A stretch of DNA of 64,000 nt from assembly GCA_025642075.2 (NCBI GenBank), contig JAODUO010001772.1:26486-90485 (forward strand). The letters run 5' to 3'. Position numbers and translations under genes: made by a program. Positions 23,526 through 34,594 of this stretch are shown piece by piece. This stretch comes from Ridgeia piscesae (Eukaryota; Annelida; Polychaeta; Sabellida; Siboglinidae). The notes under the pieces were generated by a model. That model did not search any database, had not been told where the DNA came from, and was given only the letters and a program-made list of their open reading frames with translations. Positions within the stretch are counted from its first letter, which is position 1; each line of letters begins with the position of its first letter.

Positions 23526-25019
23526 ACTCACACCCCAAATCTGCCATGCACCGTCAAACTCACATTGTACTTAATATCTTAATATCGTGTTTGGCGTCAT
23601 TTTTTTGCCGCGTTCTAAGTTCATGCGTCTCTCATCTAAAACTGACTATGCGTTTGTTGCTCAAACAAGTGTAGCGCATTCTGCAATTCGAAAACAGTTA
23701 AAGCTGCGCCGACTCTAAATTATCCGACACCAGCAACGACGGCATGCGCATTCATATGCAGAAATGCACATGCTTCGAAAAACTGTCGATGCAATAGTCC
23801 CACAACTATTGTACCGACTTTAGGTGCAATATATACTTCGTATTTTAAAAGGTCAGATTCGGCAGGCTCCACACAGATTCGGCTAAGAGAGAATAGTCTG
23901 CTAGATGAGGCTAAAGTCGAAGTCCGACCAGCCGGATACCAACATGACCAGTCAGACCTGATCTTATTGGCGTTAGTGGGGAACCACATTTGTTTGCACA
24001 AGCCTGCAATTAACGTTAAGCCTTTGTTTGAGAGGGAGCTTGCCCTAATTGGTAAACCCCTCTGTGTGCACTGTGCACAGAACTAGTGTTTAGCCCATGT
24101 CTGTATGCTTAGTTAACTAGGTCACTTATACAGTGTTTTGCCTGTGGAATTGCACTTGTAACATTTGCCTCAAAACTACGCTAACATTGTATACCTTAAA
24201 TACGGCTGATTATAATAACATTATAATTAACTATATGAGGTATCACATATTTTATGACAAAGCATATAGTTAATAATGTTTTTAATTATTATTATTATTA
24301 TTATTATAATGTACAAAACCACTGGTTTTGTTCGGTTTCGATCGATATACAAACCACGTGCTCTTGGCCTTGCGATATTTTGCTATGGGGTGTTACAAAT
24401 TATTTTATAAATTGTCTTCCTTCGCAATGTTGCATCATTAAAAGCTTGTAAAATGACAACATATGACAATAACTGCCACACTTCACTGTAACGTGTGGAT
24501 GAAGTACGAGTAAAATGACGATTCAGAATTACATATTTCGAGGGCTAAAACAAACAACGCTTACCACACACGCAATATGTTCAGCTTAAAACCGTGTAAA
24601 ATACGCAAACTATAATGATGACAGAGAACGCGTTTCAATTACGACTGTTCTGTAAACATGAGTGAATAAAACAGTGAACCTAGTAACACGGATGGTTTAC
24701 TTACCAGCAGATATTTCTCGATGACTTTGTGATCTGACTTTGTTCGTATGCAAGTTCAACGCGTCAGTACGTCTCGCCACTCGCACGGCATGCTGGTATT
24801 GCATAAAGTCATCATTATAAATATTTGGTGTGAAATAATTTGGTAATAGGCCTAGTCTAAACAGTCAGGGTCGATTGACGGACCTATATTGGCTGCAGTT
24901 GGGGCTGTTTCGAGTTGCCCCAGAAAGTCCGGTCTAACGTGTGACATAACCCAGTTTGGTGTGTCATGTCTCCTAGGTGTTAATTACCCTAACTTGGTTG
25001 TGACTTGGACTCGGGTGTG

Positions 25020-26056
25020 TGTCACGCAATTGGTCAGGAGAACATTTAGATAGAGTCAGCGACACAGACGTTGATCAAGCTCACTTTGCTGTCCAATTAG
25101 ACAGTGATGAATTGCCCCGCTCGCCTCTGTCAACAATTGCAAACCTGGCCTGGTCTCGATCGCCTTAAGCATCAATCAGTTTCACGACCACTGGATTCAC
25201 TGACATAGCAAGCAAGACAGCCGGTTTTCTTAGACTGAATGCTAAAAAGAGGAACAAAGAAGATCGAAGAAACAGCCTTCACAGCCCTGATTATGGTAAG
25301 ACCTTTCCTGGAATAAGCCAGCATTGACCTTGTATATAATGTTTGCCCCTAACACGAGTTAGGGGCAAAACCAAAGACCGAGACTCGAGAAGATCCAGGC
25401 GAGAGCCACGCGTTAAATGCGTCACCAACTTGTAAGAATCGCAAGGATATATTTTGAAGCAGAGATATGAAAGCACTATAGGAGGCAAGACACAATAAGT
25501 CGTAGATAGCTGGACTAGTGGCTGCAGGTTATTAGTGACGCTAATGGGTTGCTATTCTTGTTGGCCGTAGGCGGCACGGCACCGCTGCGAGGGTCAGTAG
25601 TGCTATTCTAGCTGGCCTTAGCCGGACTATACGAAGAAGCACAGCCAGACTATTATTATCTCTCGGACCTACCGAGAGGGGAGTCCGAGCCTTGTCCGAA
25701 GCTTAGCCAGAGAGTTGCGCAGATAGCCTAACTAAATAAGGAAATGCATGTCTAGTTGGTGACTGCCTCTTGGCAGATAGGATATAAGCCTAGGGAAGGA
25801 AGAGACGAGGAGGAGAAGAGAAGAGATGGAAGATGTTTGTACTGTGTGTTTGGAGGAATAAAAACGTGTTTGCTACCAAGCCGAACTTGGACTTCTGCAG
25901 TTATTGAATCTTGAAGAGACACTACACTGCTTGTGTGTTGTGGTGAGTTGCAATGGTGGCCGATCCTGCAGTAGGTCGCTAGATGTAACTACCTGACATG
26001 CGAGTAGTGTAACCCAGGCCGCAACCGATACCTCTAGAGTGGAATATTGCGTAACA
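25020..26056 (+). mobile_element. Possible LTR or solo-LTR-like element
   Basis: The left end TGTCACGCAAT and right end ATTGCGTAACA form an 11-bp inverted repeat with one mismatch, starting TG and ending CA. The interior has a TATA-like GATATAAG near 25789 and an AATAAAA signal near 25857, the order expected in an LTR on the plus strand. No target duplication is visible (GTGTG against CTCAT), and a LINE fragment lies within it, so the 5' boundary is uncertain. Confidence 0.35.
25190..25490 (+). mobile_element. LINE reverse-transcriptase C-terminal fragment
   Basis: Translates in pieces to FLRLNAKKRNKEDRRN, then TAFTALIMVRPFLE and EKIQARATR. This is the usual 'L..R..K....L..A...LVRP.LEYA......I..IQ.RA.R' series of CR1/L2-type RTs, with stops and frameshifts. 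Confidence 0.6.
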
Positions 26057-26348
26057 CTCATTAGGGGCTAGGTTGAGGACATCATAAACTGACACCGTCA
26101 CGCTTCCTTTGTAGTAACTCTAAACTGGCCAGTAAACTAACATTTTAACGCGAAAGACCCAGTTCAAGTTACGTGGAGTTATGGTATACTCGTGTATAGC
26201 GTTGCACACTCCGAATTTCCTCAGATTAAACCTAAGGGATCAAACCAACTTGTCTGAAATGTCGTCGCATATTTCAGAGCTGCGGTGTAAAAGTAGATTC
26301 ATTTAATAGGTCAGCAGACAACTCGACCCAGACCCAGATTTCAGCCAA

Positions 26349-26376
26349 GGCCGAGTTGTCTCGAGACAACTCGGCC
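26349..26376. repeat. Perfect 28-bp palindrome with dispersed AACTCGGCC motifs
   Basis: The 28 bases are their own reverse complement, centred on CTCGAG, with outer arms GGCCGAGTTGT. Two more AACTCGGCC motifs follow within 60 bp (about 26399 and 26420). Confidence 0.9.
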
Positions 26377-26890
26377 TACATGGGCCCCACTCTGAAACAA
26401 CTCGGCCCCTTCCAGAAATAACTCGGCCCGTGTAGTTGTATAAGTACCATAGCAACCTGTTATTGATTGTTGAACATTTGTCACTTGGCTCCTTGAAAAA
26501 ATGAATCGTGATTAATTAATGGGGTAGGGTGGTGTTAAAACAACACAGGTCACTCTTTACCACTGACGACCGAGTTAATTGCATTTGCACTCTGTAACAA
26601 GATGCAGTGTTATAACCCTGACTTCCCAGTGCGCGACTGGTGCCTTGCCACTGCCTAGACAAACACAGGTGGCTGGCCTAATTAAGGGACGAAAGTCTGA
26701 AAATAGATGTGTTATTTCGGCCGCTCCCACGCTGTCGGAGACAACAAGATATTACGTTGTTACTAGCCGGGAAGGAAGCGCTGTAGCGCTTACATTTTTC
26801 CGGCGTTACAAACGTTCCAGTTGACGTTTCTGCGCTTGCGCGATATATGTAACATCATCAATGTGCAGCGAAAAGACAAAGCATTTATGC

Positions 26891-27572
26891 CCTAGTTAGC
26901 GGCCCCGGGTTCAGCCCGGCTCCATGTACATACCTTCTAGAACGTTAGCCGTGGTGGACGTTTATGAACAATATCATTATGTACATAAGTCATAACGACA
27001 TACATCGCCATGTGTCTAATGGTACAAGATTTAAATAATTTAGATACAGAAGACATAATAATATTTACTAACCTTCTTGCGCTCTGAATTGGATAGGGCG
27101 ACGGAAGGTTTCGACCGGTAACCCGTTTCGACGACTATCGTTGGTGACTAAATATCGCGCCAATATCGTTTTCACAGCTCCATACTTCAAAACTCGACGT
27201 CGCCGACGTTTCAGCGGATCTGTACCCACTATACTGTCTGTGAGAAACATCCTATTCGAAGCAACGTCCTTCGAAGTTCGCGTATCTCACAACATTGTGT
27301 TTACAACGGCTATAGCATTATAATACGTCATCGGACATGTCACTTTAAAGTCGGTCCAGCGAGCTGGTTGTTCAAGCAGCAGGGATCAGCGCGTTTTTCG
27401 CTGTTCATGGACGCCTTCACGGAGTCGGTGATTTCAGTAAAATTTTCCACTTTGAAATTATTTTACCAGTAAGCCATTGACGTTAAAAATTTGATTACTC
27501 TTCAAAATAGTTCGTTTATATTAACTCTTTCACGTGCATAGCATGTAACTTTTCGCTTTTTGTTCCCTTTAA
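26891..27572. repeat. Dispersed repeat, inverted relative to 56227-56922
   Basis: About 680 bp match the reverse complement of 56227-56922, from CTAGTTAGCGGC at one edge to TTCCCTTTAA at the other. Shared blocks include 'gacgactatcgttggtgac'-like and 'aaaactcgacgtcgccgac'-like stretches. Family unidentified; no coding potential. Confidence 0.85.
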
Positions 27573-27659
27573 GTGGGGATATTTCTAGGTGGAGTACACC
27601 AACTGCTATTCTGGAAATCACGCTGAGAGTTTTGCTGTTCTCAATGTCCCAGCCAAGAA

Positions 27660-28260
27660 CATCTAAATCAATCAAAACAGATATCACTGCGTCACGTTTA
27701 TCTGAAGTAATTATGTTGACGCGCGTTCGCTGAAAACATCGCCAACCGGACGTGCAAGCACACCCCCACCACCCCCACAACCACTTCTGCTATGGCTATA
27801 AGGACGACTTCCATGCTTATTGCCAGAGGTGCTCTGCGGATATCTTTTATCTCAATTTCCCCGCCATGATCGTCTAAAGCACTCAAAAAACTATATCAGA
27901 GCGTCACATTTTTCTGAAGTAATTACTGTGTCGACATGCGCTCCCTGAATATATCGCCAACAGGACGTGCATGCACTAACTTCCGCTCTGGCAATAAGGA
28001 CGAATTCCACGCTTATTGCCACAGCTGCGGATATCTCTGATTTAAATTTCCCCGCCAAGATCGTGTAATTGACTAAAAAAACACTATATCAGATCATCAC
28101 GTTTATCTGAAATAATTATTATGTTCACGTATGTTCGCTGAATATATCGCCAGCCAGACGTGCATGCATGTCCCTAGACATTATCTTCGACATACTGCCA
28201 GAGCTGCTCTGACAATAAGGATGACTTGCGCGCTTATTGCCAAAGCTCAAGGCGTTTTCA
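27660..28260. repeat. Three tandem diverged units of about 190-220 bp
   Basis: Each unit has the same order: 'atatca..gcgtcac.tttatctgaa.taatta', then '.tgcgttcgctgaatatatcgcca', then 'gacgtgcatgca', then '.caataaggac.acttcc..gcttattgcca', then 'tttccccgcca.gatcgt'. Unit boundaries fall near 27860 and 28070. No protein is encoded. Confidence 0.8.
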
Positions 28261-28736
28261 GAATTCAGCGATGAGGACTGCTTTGTGCTTTTCTTTTGAT
28301 AAGTTCATTTTGTTTTAAGAATTTATTTATGTTTTCCTTAAATTATTATTGGTAAAGTATTTATTTCTGATAATTTTTTTCTTAATTATCTTAATTTACT
28401 AGCTTTAGTAACTATATTTTAAAATATATTTTATGCATTTTATTTCCTAGTTGGGAGAAGATGATCCAATCATGACACACTGAGATCCACCAGTCACGTA
28501 TGATCTAAACCAGTCAAGTGCCATGCCGCCGATGTTGAGTTGTGAAACCAGAGTGTTCAAAAATATGTTAACAAAATGCCTTTATTGATTAGCTGTTTTC
28601 ACCTCATTATACTGTGTGCATTAAGTAAAAGGTATGTCATCGTGCGAATTTATTCCAAAATATCTACTATTATTTCCCTTGTATGTTCTTGTTGTGATCA
28701 TGATTCAAATGATAGTAATATACTTTATTGTTTCAG

Positions 28737-28965
28737 ATGGCAATAGCGTGAGTGGTTGACTGCCTTTTCTGGCAGAAGTATTCAAAAGAAGTGACACAAT
28801 TGACTCAACTATGCCATCTGACACGGTCTACTAATTTCACCACTATATGATATAGACAACTTTTTTTTACAGAAAGTGACAGCGCACAGGTGTGATACAG
28901 AACTTAACGCCATTTCACAGGACACAAGTGGACACAGGTTATAAACACTAGAAGCTACGGAAGAG
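28737..28965 (+). other. Probable 5' part of the zinc-finger exon
   Basis: Follows a good acceptor (TTATTGTTTCAG, AG at 28735-28736) and leads into the zinc-finger frame at 28966. Non-coding or unrecognised. The exon start is inferred from the motif only. Confidence 0.35.
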
Positions 28966-29052
28966 ATGGCGAACATTCCTTCCGCCGATAAACGATTCAA
29001 ATGTGACACTTGTTGAAAACGGTATTTACAGAGTGGAGGATTAAAGGCACAT
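28966..29052 (+). pseudogene. N-terminal finger of the zinc-finger locus, interrupted by TGA
   Basis: An ATG at 28966 opens a frame (MANIPSADKRFKCDTC) that meets TGA at 29014-29016, directly after the second Cys of finger 1, where the other fingers have Gly. The frame then continues (KRYLQSGGLKAH) into the open core at 29053. Confidence 0.7.
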
Positions 29053-30078
29053 GTGCTTAGTCATACTGGGGAGAGACCCTCCAAATGTGACACCTGTGGA
29101 AAACGGTTTACACTCAGCGGTGATTTGAACAAGCACATACGTATCCATACTGGGGAGAAACCCTACACATGTGATGTATGTGGTGTTAGGTTCACAGTTA
29201 ATGATAGTTTGCGAATTCATATGCGTAGACACACAGGCGAGAAAGCCTACAAATGTGATGTATGTGGTGTTAGGTTCACAGTTAATGATAGTTTGCGAAG
29301 GCATATGCGTAAACACACAGGGGAGAAACCTTACACATGTGATGTTTGTGGTGTTAGGTTCACAGTTAATGATAGTTTGCGAAGTCATATGCGTAAACAC
29401 ACAGGGGAGAAACCTTACAAATGTGACTATTGTGGAGCACAATTTGCTTTCAAGCAGGCACTGAAAGCTCATGTCCGTGTCCACACTGGGGAGAAACCTT
29501 ACAAATGTGAAACCTGTGGTGCAACGTTCACAACGTTTGGTAACTGGCAGGAGCACATGCGCACTCACACAGGCGAGAAGCCGTACACGTGTGACTCGTG
29601 TGATGCAGCATTTGCACGCGGTAGCTCTTTGAAGAAACATATCCGGGTCCACGCTGGGGAGGATCCCTGCGAATGTTCCACCTGCGGGGAACAATTTACA
29701 AGTAGGGGTAATCTGCAAAAACATTTTTGTAGTCATCGAGGAGAGAAAGCCTACACTTGTGACATATGTGGTTCACAGTTTAAACAAAGTAATACTTTAA
29801 CCGAACACATCCAGGTCCATACTGGGGAGAAACACTACGTATGCGAAATATGTGATGCACATTGTTTATCACGTTGTCTGTTAACGAAACACAAACGCAT
29901 ACATACGAGGGAGAAACCCTACAAATGTGATATACGTGGTGCACAGTTTGCACAAAGCGGTAGTTTGCGATTACATGTCAGCATCCACACTGGAGAGAAA
30001 CCCTACAAATGTGATACATGTGGGTCACAATTTTCAACAAGTCAACAACTGAAGAGTCATATACGTATCCACACTTGA
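29053..30078 (+). CDS. C2H2 zinc-finger protein, open core of a longer array
   Basis: The 341-residue frame is in phase with 28966-30504. It holds 12 tandem finger units joined by HTGEKP-type linkers, after the end of finger 1 (VLSHTGERP). The start at 29053 is the first Met after the upstream TGA. Most units have intact C-x2-C-x12-H-x3-H ligands. Exceptions are unit 12 of the locus (CDIR, second Cys lost) and unit 8, where the linker is HAGEDP. Units 3-5 (about 29161-29412) are near-identical tandem copies. No KRAB, BTB or SCAN domain is present. The TGA at 30076-30078 replaces a linker Gly codon. The product would be a nuclear, sequence-specific DNA-binding protein if expressed. It may equally be a recent pseudogene. 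Confidence 0.65.
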   Translation: MLSHTGERPSKCDTCGKRFTLSGDLNKHIRIHTGEKPYTCDVCGVRFTVNDSLRIHMRRHTGEKAYKCDVCGVRFTVNDSLRRHMRKHTGEKPYTCDVCGVRFTVNDSLRSHMRKHTGEKPYKCDYCGAQFAFKQALKAHVRVHTGEKPYKCETCGATFTTFGNWQEHMRTHTGEKPYTCDSCDAAFARGSSLKKHIRVHAGEDPCECSTCGEQFTSRGNLQKHFCSHRGEKAYTCDICGSQFKQSNTLTEHIQVHTGEKHYVCEICDAHCLSRCLLTKHKRIHTREKPYKCDIRGAQFAQSGSLRLHVSIHTGEKPYKCDTCGSQFSTSQQLKSHIRIHT

Positions 30079-30504
<426 letters not shown>

Positions 30505-30958
30505 CTCTACAAATGTTTCATCTGCCAGATACAGTTTATTGTAAGTAATAGACAATAATTTGAGACACTCCAAATGTGCCACGGAAAACACCTTTAGAAA
30601 TAGTAGTGAATGTGTTACTTTTAAAGTTGAGAAATTATTCATATGACACTTGTGGAAAATACATTTGTTCCTGGAAAAAAGGAAAACAGTTCAAGCGTGT
30701 AGAAGTGTGAGTATTATTTTGTCATTGTGAAGATGCATTTAATGTGTATGTTAGCCCGTTTTAGCAGATCATGCTGAAAAGGCTCCGATATATCAAATCA
30801 CATAGTATTACTGTGCACTTCTCGTGTACATGTTTTAGGACTGTAGTACAACTGTGCAGTCTGCGTGTGATAACTTGTAGTCTAATGTGATGACATATTC
30901 AAATACGACAGTCGGTATTACCCTAATGAACAGGCAGGTAAAAATACTGCAAGACAAC

Positions 30959-30964
30959 AATAAA
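30959..30964 (+). terminator. Candidate poly(A) signal AATAAA
   Basis: AATAAA about 450 bp after the end of the zinc-finger frame. Motif match only. Confidence 0.3.
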
Positions 30965-31439
30965 CGTACGTGTAATAATAATAATAACAATTAATGTACA
31001 CTGTGTATAATATATTTGTATAGTATGCATAATGAAGTATATAAATGTTACAACAACAATTCGTTCTCTCTTGTTATTTGTCATGAAAACATCGAAATTA
31101 TCGCCCGTATAGTTAGTGTATTACACAAAGTGTCAAGCATTATACTAGATGACTAAGAATATATACACACGAAGCTCTACTCAACATATATAATATTATC
31201 AGACGTATTTCTTTGTTTGTTTATGGACCCACATCTCCACCAGTTGTGCATATGTCGGGCTGAACTGTCATCCGTCCACTGTCTGTTGTTGGGTGGATCA
31301 GTTGGAAGGCTGAACGCGGGCGATTTCTGCGAAGAGGATGCATGTGATCTAGCGGGCTTTCCTGTTATGAAAAGCACAAACGAGTGTATTTCGTGTATAT
31401 CTTGAACGACAAAGGACTGCTTCGGTGTCTCAACTACGA

Positions 31440-31690
31440 CACGCGTTCAAATGCTGCGCTGCAGTGTTTTCACAGTGTATTCCTCCAGTTCACTCAGCTG
31501 TATTGAATAGTACCAGCCAATAGACAGTGTTGGATAGGAGGCTTCGTGGATTAATTGCAGCGTGGCGGGATACTTCTCAAAGATGTGGAGATGTGTTTGA
31601 TTGAATATGTATGTCTTGGAATAAAGTGTGAAGCCCTTTGAGCAGCCCTGAGGATTGGGTACTGCACTATGTAAGAATTTACCTTTTACC
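31440..31690 (+). mobile_element. SINE family B, 5'-truncated copy
   Basis: Shares the body of the tRNA-derived SINE at 61088-61380: 'gttcactcagctgtat', 'agacagtg.tgga', 'gcgtggcgggatacttct' and 'aaagtgtgaagccctttga'. The tRNA-like head is mostly missing. Confidence 0.7.
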
Positions 31691-32244
31691 TTAAAATATG
31701 TTATTAAATATCACAAGATAATATTGTGACGATAAAGGTATACTTGCTGTTTGAAACCGTGTTTCACATTTCGCAAGGGAAAATGAGGTTTTTCACTTTT
31801 CACGCTGAGAAAAAAATATGTCTTGTTTTTGTTGTTGCTGTTTAGTGATGCAGATCTATTATATGAGCAGAACTTGGCGAAAACGTTTATTCACCTGTTG
31901 TGTCAATTTCAAGAAGAGAGTCATACCTCGATCACGGCTCATAACGAACATATATTTCAAATGTTGCACCTGATTTCGAATCACAGGGATAAAAGAGCGT
32001 TCTCACGTTTCAAGAGGAAACAGTATTGCAAATCACGGAAAATGAAAATACCCTGCACCTCCTTAATGTAGACAACGACTTTTCAATACTCATGTGGCAT
32101 CTAATCAATAACCAATGACCTCGCCCTTTTGGACAGGAGCACCAGTTGCAACACCATGTTAGTGAATCTTATCGCAATCAGCAGTATCCTGCGGAACTGT
32201 CAAGACGAAACCACATTTCCTGTAATATAGCAAATTACATAACG

Positions 32245-32515
32245 GGTCCTCGGGACTGTTCAAAGCGATTTTACACTTTACCTCACTGGCAGACCTGTGC
32301 AATCAAACACGGTCTCTACTTTTCTAATGCGCGAAGGTTGGTCTTACACATATCCGCCACTGTCTATGGCCATGTACTCATTTATACAGTTGAGTGAATT
32401 GGAGCAATGCAGAGTGAATAAACTTGCCCAATGTTTTAACACCCGCAGCACAGGATTCGAACCCGGGTTCTCGTAGTCGAGAGCCTGAAGCTATACCACT
32501 GAGCCACTGCGCTCT
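32245..32515 (-). mobile_element. SINE family B with tRNA-like head
   Basis: On the minus strand the head has box A-like TGGCTCAGTGG and box B-like GGTTCGAATCC near 32515-32445, followed by the family B body. It is the inverted counterpart of the copy at 39585-39830. Confidence 0.8.
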
Positions 32516-32519
32516 CTGT

Positions 32520-32880
32520 GAGTGTGTGGCTTAGAGGGCTACCTGAGAAGTGTGATAGGTGTAAGGGACTACTCTGTGTGTGATTAGTGTGGGGTTACAT
32601 TGTGAGTTGATAGGTTAATGGGTTACCCTGTGAGTGGTTACTTTAGGGAGTCTACCTTGTCAGTGTGATGGGGCAGAGAAATTTGCTGCTAGTGGGATAG
32701 GTGTAGAAGGCTACATTGTGAGTGGGATAAGGGTTGTGGGTATAATGTGAATGGGGCAGACAACTTCTCTATGAGTGAGATTGGATGGGTTCTACGCAGT
32801 GAAGGGTGTAGGGGGCTGTGGTGGGATTACTTTCAGAATGGGATAGTGCAGTGGGCTACTCTGTCATTTGGGCTATTTTT
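32520..32880. repeat. Degenerate minisatellite of GTGGG/GTGAG units
   Basis: Irregular units of about 20-40 bp built on 'gggctac.ctgtgagtggg' and 'taggtgta'. The reverse complement recurs at 39170-39590. Confidence 0.8.
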
Positions 32881-33269
32881 TGAGTACGATGTGTATGGGA
32901 CAACAATTCATATTATTTAAAATAAATGCAGAATGTTGTAACATTAGAATAACACTGCTTTAGGACACTTTTGCCATGTGTGTTTTTAATATGGAACAGC
33001 GACCATCTTAACAGTTTAGAGATTAGCTTCTGCTGAGCATCCATTGTTCAGCAACAGAGAAGATAGTCAGGTAATTGTGTCGGCTTTTGAATGATATCCG
33101 TGTAAAGTACTGCCACTTCAGCGAACCTGGGTAATCGAGGCTAATGCTGTCATGATACCAGCTTCATAAACAACTGCAAGTTTGTATTTCTGTTTCGAGT
33201 ACAAACTGCTACTGTTGACGTTTCGAAGCCTTCACGGCCTAGTTGCATCATACTCGTTACCAATCGACC

Positions 33270-33839
33270 CGAGTGCTATGTTCCGCGGACGCTGTCGTTG
33301 ATTCCCACCGATAAAATCACGATTTCTTGATGCGTACCGTCGGTCTCTGCGGGGTGTATCATCATCTGTTCGATGTGCCTTATCTTAGCTCCGGGGTAGC
33401 TCTCCACTTGGATGTCTCGTTCCCTTGATTCTGTAATCTTGGAAACATTTGAGTCACCCATAATGACCACACATTTAGAGATGTTTGGTAATCTCCAGCC
33501 GGATTTCTTGCAATTTGTGCTTTTATGCTAGGAGGGTACAGTGGAGAATCGACGTGCTGTATTAGGCGTAGGCGTTAGTCTGTGAATTATGGTGCGGTCC
33601 AACCGTAGTCTGGAGACAGGTTGTGAAGAACGAGATTGGGAGAGATATGTGATCTCCGGGGAACACGACTGTCCCCGTAGTGGCGGGAAGGCGTTGGGAG
33701 GAAAATATGGAGAAGAGGTTGCAGAGACTCTGGAAAGTTCACGTGTAGTCTGATTACGGCAAGATGTGGTTTTTGTAGCAGCTGAAGATGGAGTGGTGAT
33801 AGTAGTTGATAATACGGGTGGTGATCCCGGTGCCGCCAT
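33270..33839 (-). mobile_element. Retrotransposon ORF1-like fragment with SGNH hydrolase domain
   Basis: The frame starts at 33839 (MAAPGSPP...), rich in Ser, Thr and Pro, and stops at 33528. After a frame break, 33470-33276 encodes MGDSNVSKI (block I G-D-S), VESYPGAKIRHIEQM and VILSVGIND (block III G-x-N-D). These match the SGNH/esterase-like domain carried by ORF1 proteins of some LINEs and related retroelements. The His block is not reached, and the RT partner of this fragment is not identified. Non-functional. Confidence 0.6.
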
Positions 33840-34170
33840 TATTGATAAATCTAATTTCCACTATATCTCAGCCAAAATTACAGATAAGTTACAAAATAAG
33901 CTGTATAGACCCATGCCATGAGGGTCAGCGACCATAATAAAATTATTGTTGTCATGATCACATGTGTCTATGACAGTTTAATATGCAAATTAGTGCCGCC
34001 ATTATTGAGAAATCTATTTGTTACGTTTTTTCGGCCAATATTGCAGATAACTGCATAAATAAGCTCTCCATACCCATGTGTTCAGGGTCAACGATCATTA
34101 AAGGACCATTCTTGAAGTAACTCCGCGTGTACTTGGATGCTATGCAAATTATAAAGTTACCGAAAATGTG
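33833..34170. repeat. Tandem duplication, two units of about 170 bp
   Basis: Both units run 'gccgccattattga.aaatct', then '.cagataa.t', then 'acccatg...cagggtcaacgatcat', then 'tatgcaaatta'. Diverged; no coding potential. Confidence 0.75.
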
Positions 34171-34194
34171 ACTTTTTCGCTGTTACTAAGCAAC

Positions 34195-34300
34195 ACAACG
34201 TTTGGTAAGCATTCGCACAATATTATAGAAGAGGTCCAGGAAGGTCTTGGATCATAATTCACAGTGGACAAAATCGTTTTACACATTTCGCTGGGAATAG
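34195..34300. repeat. Short copy of the outer edge of the inverted-repeat family
   Basis: Matches the reverse complement of about 40205-40300 ('acgtttggtaagcattcgca', 'gaggtcca', 'tcttggatcat'). This is a third, partial copy of the family forming the arms. Confidence 0.75.
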
Positions 34301-34318
34301 ATTTGGGTTTCATGCTTC

Positions 34319-34594
34319 GTTAAAACTGGTGCTTTCAGTACGATGCAGTTGGTGTAACTGCTCGGATGGGACAATCACGCCATCTCAACGACCACTGACG
34401 CCACTGCTTTGGAATTACTAAAAGAACTGCCGGTATGCAGAGAGCTGTGATATCACAGCTATGCGACCACGAAGCCGGTAGGAAAGAGTGTTTATTACGG
34501 ATAATATTTGTTAGTTTAGTTTTGCAAATGCGTATTACATTTTCTGTAGCACGCATGAATACTTTTATTGATAGAGCACACCTACTTTCAAGCC
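34319..34594 (+). repeat. Direct-repeat copy A, left part
   Basis: Collinear with 40309-40569 ('ttaaaactggtgctttc', 'ccactgacgccactgcttt', 'gtatgca', 'cgaagccg'). The similarity stops at 'tcaagcc', where a LINE begins. It resumes at 36890. Confidence 0.85.

Larger units (their letters stand above)
31765..33060 (-). repeat. Left arm of a large inverted repeat
   Basis: Matches the reverse complement of 38565-40215 in collinear order: the 'cacatttcgca' edge, the 'agcagaacttggcgaaaacg' region, the SINE B copy, the short-unit minisatellite, and the 'gaccatcttaacagtttagag...ccattgttcagcaaca' inner edge. The arms differ by many small indels, so the duplication is old. About 5.5 kb lie between them. 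Confidence 0.85.

Noticed and set aside
29041..29736. 231-residue minus-strand ORF
   Set aside because: Antisense shadow of the zinc-finger array; its repeats mirror the C2H2 units.
32445..32515. Possible tRNA gene on the minus strand
   Set aside because: It is the head of SINE family B, with the same body following as at 39585 and 61088.
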